Shown here piece by piece: positions 1-8,000 of a stretch of DNA of 24,293 nt. Below the pieces are notes generated by a model. The model saw only the letters and a program-made list of their open reading frames with translations, made no database searches and was not told where the DNA came from. The position numbers and the translations under genes were made by a program. Source of the DNA: Bacteroidota bacterium (GTDB lineage Bacteria; Bacteroidota; Bacteroidia; SpSt-205; S141-50); NCBI GenBank assembly GCA_015490695.1, contig WFXK01000072.1:1-24293 (forward strand), read 5' to 3'. The stretch's first letter is position 1, and each line of letters begins with the position of its first letter.

Positions 1-809
1 ATCTTAACACAGACGACACGCCTTATCCGCAAAAAGCTTCAGACTTCCGTTTGAACGACACCAATTACTTTTATCTCACAGCGAAGGATTTAGCTAATGC
101 TTATGCCTCTGTGGATACGTCTTCAGGGGTTTATATTAGTGCTCAGCAGGGCGATTGGTTATTGATAGATGATTGGAGTTTATCGTTTCCTGCGAAGCCT
201 ATTACGGTGTATGCTTCGGTTTTTGGGCAATTGAATTTGGGTTATGATTATTTTTCTTTTTCTGAGCATCCGATTTATGTTTTTAATCCTACTTTGAAGC
301 ATTTGATGGGTTTGCATCGGGTTGTTTTTTGGTATGCGCAGAATGGTGTTGGGCAGATAGACAGAATTATTTCTGCCGAAGCGATTTTTCAGCAGTTTTT
401 TCAGCAAAATGGTAAATTGTTGTTGGTTTATCCTGTAGATAGTGTTACGGTGGATGCTTTGAGTGGGTTATTTAATTTTACGCCGATGGATAGTTTATCG
501 TTGTGGCAGCATAATGGTTTGATTTCTGTGGATAGTGGTTTAGTTTCGTTGGTTTCGGGTTTTCCTTATTTAAAGAATGTATCGGGGGCGTTTATTTTGG
601 GGGTTAATCCGTTTTATTTGAAGGCAGGTGCTGTGCCGGTGTATTGGGCGCAGTTGACCCAACCGTGGTATCCCTCTACGCAAGTTGTTACGGCAGGATT
701 ATTGAATGCCAGTGGTAATTGGCAAGTGCTTTTTAGTTCCGTATCATTTCATTATTTTAATAACTTAGATAGTTTGTTTCGTCATGTGGATGCGTTGTTT
801 AATTGGTAG
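1..809 (+). CDS. Unrecognised, probably exported protein, 3' part only
   Basis: This gene is cut by the left window edge. The frame starting at base 3 is open to the edge, so the TTG at base 51 is not a believable start; 268 residues are visible. The protein is rich in aromatic and beta-strand-forming residues (many Tyr, Phe, Trp, Val), as in exported Bacteroidota proteins. A central stretch, about window residues 115-145 (ISAEAIFQQFFQQNGKLLLV), has the helix-NGGK-strand pattern seen in glutamine-amidotransferase-like (ThuA/DUF4350-like) domains of surface proteins. That comparison is inference from pattern only. The gene ends inside the start of the TonB receptor gene (26-base overlap), so the two are almost certainly co-transcribed and perhaps translationally coupled. 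No T9SS sorting tail is visible, since the protein ends in LFNW. I cannot assign a function. Confidence 0.7.
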   Translation, partial: LNTDDTPYPQKASDFRLNDTNYFYLTAKDLANAYASVDTSSGVYISAQQGDWLLIDDWSLSFPAKPITVYASVFGQLNLGYDYFSFSEHPIYVFNPTLKHLMGLHRVVFWYAQNGVGQIDRIISAEAIFQQFFQQNGKLLLVYPVDSVTVDALSGLFNFTPMDSLSLWQHNGLISVDSGLVSLVSGFPYLKNVSGAFILGVNPFYLKAGAVPVYWAQLTQPWYPSTQVVTAGLLNASGNWQVLFSSVSFHYFNNLDSLFRHVDALFNW

Positions 810-3648
810 TTTTTTTGTTGTGTTGGTTTTTGGGCAGGGGGGAGTGTTGTCGGGGATTGTAAAGGATGCACAGACGCAAGAACCGCTGCAAGGCGCTACA
901 ATTCGGATTGTCGGAACGTACTTAGGGACGTATTCAGACGAACAAGGACGGTTTAAGATTGAAAACATCAAACCGGGGGATTATTCAGTTCGGGTTACGT
1001 ATGTAGGGTATACAGAAGCGCTTTTGACGGCAGTAAGGATTGAAGCGAATAGGACGACGACGATTGAGGTGGCGTTAAAGCCGCAGGGAACGACTTTAGA
1101 GACTGTAGAGATTGTTGGAGAAGCAGCGTTAATCAATTTAGAGACAGCATCTTCGGAGTTCACGATTGAGTCTTCGGAGATTCAGGATTTAGTAGCGGCG
1201 AGTAATGTACAGAGTTTAGTAACGATGCAAGTAGGGGTTCAGCAAACGTTAGATGGGATTCAAATTCGTGGGGGTAGGGTGTATGAGACGCAGTATGTTG
1301 TTGATAACATCAATGCGCAGGACCCTTTAGCGGGCACAGGGTTTGGTGTGGAGGTAGCAAAAAGCGCGATTGATCAATTAAAGGTTGTTACCAGTGGCGC
1401 TGACCCTGAGTATGGCGATGGAACTTCAGGAACAATTATTACAAAAATTAAGGAAGGAGGGGAGTTGTTGCAGGTGCAGATGGAGTATAAAAAAGATAAT
1501 TTTGGTGTGCGGCATAATGAAGGCATGCATTGGAATAGTGATGCATTGTATTTCGCTATTGGTGGACCTGTGCCTAAGACGAATAAAAAATTGCGGTTTT
1601 TTTTATCGGGTAATATGGATATTACGGATACCTATTTTCGTATTCGGGCTAAGCAGTTACATTCTTCGTTGTTGGAGGAAGATGGGTTTTCTAAGATGGT
1701 TCAGAAGGTTTTGGGGGAGGCGTATACCAAGGATAGGATTTTTGCTCCGAGGCAGGATAATCGTTGGTCTGCAACGGGGAAGTTAAGTTATTATATCAAT
1801 TCTAGTACAAAGTTAACGTTGACAATCTTGCAGAGTTTGAATATTAATCAAAACACGCGTTCGTTGCAGATTATTGGGAATAATGCGATTTTACAGCCTG
1901 GGTTGCAGTGGGCGTTTGCTCTGCAGCCTGATAATGCAAACACTTATACCCATCGCTCTAATTTAACGATTTTGAATTTTCGTAAGGTGTTTCGTTCTCG
2001 TTGGGTGTTGAATCTTGCTATGGGGCGTTTATTTACGAATCTTCGTGCAGATGCTAATGGACGTCCTTTCAGAGATTCTATCATAAAACAGATTTATGAC
2101 CCTGCTTCTATTGTAACCGACCCTGTTACTTTATACAATCCTGGGGATTCGGTGGTTTATGTTAATCCTGGACCTGGGTTATATAATAATGGGGGGATTG
2201 CGACGTTGTGGCATGACCATTTTGCTGAGGAGTGGACTGTGAAGTTAAAGTGGCATTATATACCGAAGAGTCCTGTGCATTTCTTAACATTTGGTATAGA
2301 GCATCGGGAGCAGTATTATCAGTGGATAGATGTTCGTCGTCCTTGGATTGGTGCGCCGATAAAGATCAATGATACTTTGACGTTCTCTTCTAATCGTATA
2401 GGGCAGTCTAATGATATTTGGCGGGTTCGTCCTGCTACAGGTGGTTTCTTTTTTGAAGACCGTATTCGTTATAAGGGGATTATTGCGTCTTTGGGGGTAC
2501 GTTTGACGTATTGGGCACCTGGACGTTTTGCCGATGAAGCCGTAGAAAACCCCCAATCGCCTGTGTTGGACGTTATTAGAGAAGAGTATAAAAAGCAGAC
2601 AGTAAAAATCTTAAATCGGCGTTATAAAGCACGTTTGTTGCCTAAGTTGCGGGTATCGTTTCCTGTAACGGAAAACAATGTGCTTTATTTTAATTATAGT
2701 CAATCTACGCGGTTACCACATCCCCGATTCCTCTATGCAGGTTTAGACCCCGTTTATCAAAATCGCTCTTTTTTAGCGAACTTGGGAAATCCGAATTTGA
2801 ATCCTGAAACTTCTATTGGTTATGAAGTAGGGTTAAAAAGTCTTTTGACTGCGAACACGGCAATTACCATTTCGGCTTTTTATATAGATAAGTATGATTA
2901 CATTGTGGTTCGGCGGGTGGATGTACGGGACCAAACAGGACGTTTTGTAACGAAAGTGATGGCAATCAATCAAGACTATGCTCGTATACGGGGGTTGGAA
3001 ATTGCGTTTCATAAACGGATTGGGAAATGGTTTTATGGTGTTGTTAATGGAGCTTATCAAGTAGCTACGGGGAAATCTAACTCTGCACGGGAGTCTTTGT
3101 TGCAGATTCAGCAGATGGGTAGGGTGCCTACGACAAGGGAGATGTATTTAGCTTGGGATAGACCTTTTGAGTTTAAGGCGTATGTGATCATTCGCAGTGA
3201 TTCTTCTTGGCATATTGGACCGATTCCATTGAAGAATTTCGTTTTGAGTGTTGAGGCGACGTGGAAGAGTGGTTTACGTTATACGCCCTATCGTTTTGAC
3301 CGTTATGATGAGACCACAGGCAGACCCATTTATGTTAAGGAGGAGGATAAGCCTTTTGCGAAGATTGGTACGCCTTGGCGTTGGATAAATGTGCGTATTG
3401 CAAGGCGGTTTGTTGTAGGTTCGGTACAATTTTTGCTTTTCTTTGAAGTAGAGAACTTGTTCAATTTCAAGAATGCGGCGATTATTAATCCTGTTACGGG
3501 TCGGGCGTATGAGTATCCTGACCCTGTGCCGTTGTATTGGCGCGACCCTGCTTATCCGAATCCCTTAGATAGAGGTTTGCCGCCTGATAACCCTGCCCGT
3601 TATCTTCAGCCGCGGCATCTGTGGTGGGGCATCCAATTCCGATTGTAA
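784..3648 (+). CDS. TonB-dependent outer membrane receptor with carboxypeptidase-regulatory-like N-terminal domain
   Basis: This is an outer membrane beta-barrel importer energised by TonB-ExbBD. The N-terminus (residues 1-18, ending VLVFGQ) is a signal peptide. Residues about 22-98 form a carboxypeptidase-D-regulatory-like beta sandwich (GIVKDAQTQEPLQGATI, then a GRFKI turn). A Ton-box-like ETVEIVG lies at 106-112, and the plug domain spans about 120-225 with IQIRGGRVYETQYVVDNIN. The remainder is a barrel of alternating aromatic strands that ends in an aromatic BAM-type signal (WWGIQFRL). Its 954 residues are usual for the family. ATG 784 is used here; ATG 790 would keep the signal peptide equally well. 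No SusD partner is next to it, so it is not a classical SusCD glycan pair, and the substrate is unknown. It overlaps the preceding gene and is followed after two bases by the AAA+ gene. Confidence 0.93.
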   Translation: MWMRCLIGSFFVVLVFGQGGVLSGIVKDAQTQEPLQGATIRIVGTYLGTYSDEQGRFKIENIKPGDYSVRVTYVGYTEALLTAVRIEANRTTTIEVALKPQGTTLETVEIVGEAALINLETASSEFTIESSEIQDLVAASNVQSLVTMQVGVQQTLDGIQIRGGRVYETQYVVDNINAQDPLAGTGFGVEVAKSAIDQLKVVTSGADPEYGDGTSGTIITKIKEGGELLQVQMEYKKDNFGVRHNEGMHWNSDALYFAIGGPVPKTNKKLRFFLSGNMDITDTYFRIRAKQLHSSLLEEDGFSKMVQKVLGEAYTKDRIFAPRQDNRWSATGKLSYYINSSTKLTLTILQSLNINQNTRSLQIIGNNAILQPGLQWAFALQPDNANTYTHRSNLTILNFRKVFRSRWVLNLAMGRLFTNLRADANGRPFRDSIIKQIYDPASIVTDPVTLYNPGDSVVYVNPGPGLYNNGGIATLWHDHFAEEWTVKLKWHYIPKSPVHFLTFGIEHREQYYQWIDVRRPWIGAPIKINDTLTFSSNRIGQSNDIWRVRPATGGFFFEDRIRYKGIIASLGVRLTYWAPGRFADEAVENPQSPVLDVIREEYKKQTVKILNRRYKARLLPKLRVSFPVTENNVLYFNYSQSTRLPHPRFLYAGLDPVYQNRSFLANLGNPNLNPETSIGYEVGLKSLLTANTAITISAFYIDKYDYIVVRRVDVRDQTGRFVTKVMAINQDYARIRGLEIAFHKRIGKWFYGVVNGAYQVATGKSNSARESLLQIQQMGRVPTTREMYLAWDRPFEFKAYVIIRSDSSWHIGPIPLKNFVLSVEATWKSGLRYTPYRFDRYDETTGRPIYVKEEDKPFAKIGTPWRWINVRIARRFVVGSVQFLLFFEVENLFNFKNAAIINPVTGRAYEYPDPVPLYWRDPAYPNPLDRGLPPDNPARYLQPRHLWWGIQFRL

Positions 3649-3650
3649 CG

Positions 3651-4994
3651 ATGCTCAGTACAAACACCATCATTCAACAACTCCAAGAGCAATTGAAGAA
3701 AAATCGGATTGCTATTGTAAATTATGCGTGGGAGACCCCCTCCTCTGAAATCTGTGCTTTAGTTCGGGCTTCAGAAAAAGAAAACACCGTCAATATCCTT
3801 TATAAATTTCAAAGTCTGCCTAAGAATGCGGTTTCTTTAGAGCAAATTAAAAACTTTATTAGTGCTTTATTGCAGAAGCAGCCTTCTGTAGGGAGTTATG
3901 AAGTTTTTATAGATGAGCGGGATTTATTAAAGCCTGTGGTGGTTTCTGTTAAGGACTTATCTAATCAAGCGGCGACTTTTAAGTTATTTGTTCAGGAGCA
4001 GTCTTTGGAGTTTCGCGCTGTGGTAACGACTTCTGCTATTTTGAAGGTGTTTTCGTTGTTGGCGTCGTTACTTCCGTTGTGGATTTATGAAGGGAAACAG
4101 GAGGTAGAGGTAAAGACTTCATTAAGGGCGCATTTTGAGGGGTTGTCGTGTCAGTTATGGCTGCCGCAGGATTTGACGCACACGTTGAAGGATTTTCAAG
4201 GGTATCCGCAGGTGAAGGAGCGGATAAAGACTTCGGTATTAGTGAAGATTAAGCATAAGGGGTTATTGCAGGCGGTGCAGCGAAAAACACGACGTAATGT
4301 AGAAGCAGGACAAAGCCCTTTAACGATTTTGTTTGCAGGTCCGCCAGGAACAGGTAAAACCTTTATGGCGAAGATTATTGCGAAAGAGGCGGGACTTCCT
4401 ATGGTGTATTTGAGTGCAGACCAATTATTGTCTAAATGGGTTGGGGAGACAGAAAACCGTATTCGGGCGGTTTTTGAGCAGATTAAAGCATTAAAAGAGC
4501 AACATTTTCTTTTGTTTATAGATGAGATTGATGCGTTAGCAGGCAAGCGAACAGCGATTAGTCGTTCATGGGAGCGGTCCCAACTATTAACTTTATTGCA
4601 GTGGTTAGAGGGGGTAGAGACTTCGGATAATTATGTTTTGATTGCTACAACGAATCGTTATCAGGATTTAGATGCGGCGTTGTTGTCGCGTTTTAAGGAA
4701 GTAGTCTTTTTCCCTATGCCTGATGAAGCGACGATTGAGGCGTTATTGCGGTATTATGCAAAGCATTTGCGCAAGCATCAGCGGCAGCAATTAGCCAAGG
4801 CGTTAGTAGGGTTTTCTCCAAGGGCGATTAAAAACTTTTGTGAAACCGTGGAGCATCATTATGTGCTTTATTTAGCGAAGCAGAAAGACAAAAAAGAGAT
4901 TCGTCCACCTTCCTTTCGTTGGTATAAAAAACTTTTGCCGCATTGGAAAGAAACTGCAGCAGAAACTCAAATAGGAAATCCACAAAAGTTTTAA
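3651..4994 (+). CDS. AAA+ ATPase with an unrecognised N-terminal domain
   Basis: ATG 3651 lies two bases after the receptor stop and gives 447 residues; an upstream GTG at 3621 would sit inside the receptor gene and is less likely. Residues 1 to about 200 match no domain I recognise. The AAA module follows: Walker A AGPPGTGKT at 229-237, pore-loop-like SKWVGE at 261-266, Walker B LLFIDEID at 287-294, sensor-1 IATTN at 331-335, and a candidate arginine finger in LLSRF near 347. The KWVGE loop and the SRF(K)EVVFFPMPD segment resemble the Vps4/katanin/FtsH-like classical AAA group rather than Clp or MoxR. No protease motif (HExxH) and no membrane segment are visible, so it is likely a soluble remodelling or unfolding ATPase. 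Its substrate is unknown. A role for the neighbouring envelope genes is only suggested by position. Confidence 0.88.
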   Translation: MLSTNTIIQQLQEQLKKNRIAIVNYAWETPSSEICALVRASEKENTVNILYKFQSLPKNAVSLEQIKNFISALLQKQPSVGSYEVFIDERDLLKPVVVSVKDLSNQAATFKLFVQEQSLEFRAVVTTSAILKVFSLLASLLPLWIYEGKQEVEVKTSLRAHFEGLSCQLWLPQDLTHTLKDFQGYPQVKERIKTSVLVKIKHKGLLQAVQRKTRRNVEAGQSPLTILFAGPPGTGKTFMAKIIAKEAGLPMVYLSADQLLSKWVGETENRIRAVFEQIKALKEQHFLLFIDEIDALAGKRTAISRSWERSQLLTLLQWLEGVETSDNYVLIATTNRYQDLDAALLSRFKEVVFFPMPDEATIEALLRYYAKHLRKHQRQQLAKALVGFSPRAIKNFCETVEHHYVLYLAKQKDKKEIRPPSFRWYKKLLPHWKETAAETQIGNPQKF

Positions 4995-5002
4995 CATTGC
5001 CG

Positions 5003-5016
5003 TTGTGCAATCACAA
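5003..5016. promoter_or_regulatory. Short palindrome, possible operator for sprA
   Basis: TTGTG-CAAT-CACAA is a perfect inverted repeat with 5-base arms and a 4-base spacer in the gap before sprA. Its shape resembles CRP/FNR-family sites (half-sites around a 4-6 base spacer). Its left arm covers the TTG that serves as the putative -35 element of the sprA promoter. It is too short and lacks the T-run of an intrinsic terminator for the AAA+ gene. A chance palindrome cannot be excluded. Confidence 0.3.
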
Positions 5017-5033
5017 TATTCCCTTTAATTTTG
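5003..5033 (+). promoter_or_regulatory. Candidate sprA promoter, TTG-N20-TAATTTTG
   Basis: TTG at 5003-5005 is followed after 20 bases by TAATTTTG at 5026-5033, which fits the Bacteroidota primary sigma consensus (TTG or TTTG near -33, TAnnTTTG near -7). It lies in the only untranslated gap (4995-5081) between the AAA+ gene and sprA. The predicted start of transcription is near 5037-5041, leaving a leader of roughly 40 bases before the TTG start codon. Confidence 0.5.
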
Positions 5034-5047
5034 CCTCAAAACCATTT

Positions 5048-5071
5048 ATGGAGCAAGGCTACTTAGATTAA
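5048..5071 (+). CDS. Possible 7-codon leader ORF before sprA
   Basis: ATG 5048 opens a very short ORF (MEQGYLD) ending with TAA at 5069-5071, ten bases before the TTG start of sprA and downstream of the candidate promoter. It is the only ATG-started frame in the leader. It could be a translated leader that delivers ribosomes to the weak TTG start, or it could be chance. Confidence 0.15.
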   Translation: MEQGYLD

Positions 5072-5081
5072 CGGCAAGGCG

Positions 5082-8000
5082 TTGCGACTCATTTCGGGGT
5101 TATTGAGTTGTTTTCTCTTTTTCTACGGGGTAGAGTCGTTAAAAAGAGGGTACGCTATTGTACCCAAGGTGCCCTTTTATCCGCCTGAGGACACCTCAAA
5201 AAAGAAGAGTAATCCTTTGGGGTATACGTGGAAGGACTCGCCTGTAGACCCGTATTTGCGTCCTGACCCAGGACCGTTGTTCTTAGATAATCCTTCTAAT
5301 GTAGAGGTGATTTATGAGTTAGCGCCTGATGGAAAAGGGTTTTATGTGTATGAGCGGGTAGGAGGAAGGAATATTCGTCCGCCTTCTTATATTTCGTATG
5401 AGGATTTTATAAAGTTACAGGAGCGTAAAGCCCGAGAAGCCTATTTTAGAGAGCAGTCTAAAAAAAGTGACCCTGCCAGCAGTGGACTCATCCCCGCACT
5501 AAACGTGAATAGTGAATTGTTCAAAGATATTTTCGGAAGTGGGAAAATTAGTATTCGTCCTAATGTTAGTGTGCTTTTAGACCTTTCTTATCGCCGTAAT
5601 AGAATCATGAACCCCAATTTAAGCATACGGCAGCAACGTAGCGGCAACTTGAATTTTAATCAGCAGATGCAAATGAGTGTGGTGGGTAATATCGGTGAAA
5701 AATTAAAGTTAAGGGTGAATTATGATACCGAATCCATGTTTGATTTTGATAGGCAATTTAAGGTTTCGTATGAAGGGTTTGAGGATGATATTATTAAAAA
5801 GATAGAGGCGGGGAATGTGGCATTGCCGCTAAAAAATTCTTTGATTCAAGGGTCTCAAAACTTATGGGGGATTAAAACAGAAATGCAATTTGGTCCTGTG
5901 TGGGTTACGGCAATTGCTTCGCAACAAAAAAGTAAAACGAATGAAATCATTATAGAGGGGGGTAAGCAGCAAACCCCTTTTGAGATTAAAGCATCGGATT
6001 ACGATTATAATCGTCATTTCTTTTTAAGTCATTTCTTTAGGGCGCGTTATGAAGAGGCTTTAAAAGACTTGCCTTTAGTCAATTCGGGGATTAATATTAT
6101 TCGGGTTGAGGTTTGGGTAACGAACCGCTCTAATGCCTCTACAACAAACACGCGTAATGCTGTAGGGTTTGTAGACTTAGGAGAGGGGTTAACTTCGTAC
6201 GGAGGCGTGATTTATAACACTGCTCGGGTGATTCCTACACAGCCCTATCCCAGTAATTATGCTAATAATCTTTATGAACAAATCATTGGAGACCCTGATA
6301 TACGGAATCGGACTACTTGTGTAGCGGCACTGCAGGCATTAGGATATGAAAACGGAAAAGATTTTGAGTTTGTAGAAAACATGCGCCGTTTGAATGAAAA
6401 CGAATACTATGTTAATCGTCAATTGGGGTATATTAGTTTGAATACGCGTTTAAATCCGAATGATGCTCTGTTTGTGGCGTTTGAGTATACGATTGCGGGG
6501 ATAGATAGTGTTTTTCGTGTAGGGGAGTTTTCCAATGACCAGCCAGCAGACCCAACCAACAACAATGTGTTGTTTTTAAAAATGTTAAAGCCACCTGCGA
6601 TACGACCTACCTTAGATGGTAAACCTTATCCAACTTGGGATTTAATGATGAAAAATGTTTATTCTTTGGGGGCTTATAACTTAAGTCCCGATGGATTTGA
6701 TTTACAAATTTATTATGAAGCTATGGATGGTAGTGGCGACATCAATTATTTACCGACGTCAGATGTTGCGAATATTCCTTTATTGCAGGTTTTTGCTTTA
6801 GACCAACTTAGAAACAACATGGAAAGGGGTCCTGATAATCGTTTTGATTTTATTCCGAATGTGACGGTGATTCCTGATAAGGGGGTTATTATTTTCCCTG
6901 TATTGGAACCTTTTGGTAGTCATTTAGTTCGTCAATTTAAGACGAATAGGGAGGCAGATTCGGCGTTATATGCGTTCACACCTTTGTATAGGATGACTCA
7001 GCCAGATGCTGTTCAATATTATCCGCATTTGAATCGTTTTAAACTTAAAGGCACGTATCAATCGGCGGCAACGGGTTCGGAAATCTTTTTAAATGCGATT
7101 CAAATCACGCCTGGGAGTGTGCGGGTCTTTGCCGGCGGTATCCCATTGCAAGAAGGCGTAGACTATACCGTGGATTATAATGTAGGAAAAGTGACTATCT
7201 TAAATCAAGGGGTACTTAGTTCAGGACAAACCATTCGCATCACTTTTGAGAGCAATGAATTATTTGCCATACAACAAAAAAGTTTATTAGGGGCGCGTTT
7301 AGAATGGCGGGCTTCTAAGAACTTTACCATTGGTGGAACCGTACTTCATTTAGTAGAACGTCCTTTAGTGAATAAAATCCTTATTGGAGACGAGCCTGTT
7401 GCCAATTGGCTTTGGGGATTAGATGTTAGTCTTCAGCAATCTTCTAAAATGCTTAGTCGTTGGTTAAGTCATTTACCTTTTTATAGTACCGATGCCCCTT
7501 CTAATATTCGTTTACATGCGGAGTTTGCTCAGTTCATTCCTCGTTTTCCTAAGCAAATTCGTCAAGGTGGGGATGCAAGAGGAACCGCCTACATAGATGA
7601 CTTTGAAGGAGCTCGCTATAACTTAGATTTATCTAATCGTAGTGATTGGGTTTTAGCTTCTATTCCTTCTAAAATTCCTGACCCAGACCCTGACAATCCT
7701 TTAGCAAAAGGGTTCACAAGAGCAAAGATTGCATGGTATCATATAGACCCGCTTTTCTTTACAAACCCAAGGACATTTGGTTATGATAGAAATCATCCTG
7801 CGCTGAATAATCATTATAGTCGTCAAGTAGACCCCCGAGAGGTGTTTCCTAATCGTACGGTTGCAGGGAATAATTTATTAACGACGTTTGATGTGCGTTA
7901 TATTCCTTATTTACGAGGTCCTTACAATTATCAGACAGACCCTGCGAAGTTAAATCCTGATGGGACTTTTAAGTATCCTGAGGAGAATTGGGCGGGAATT

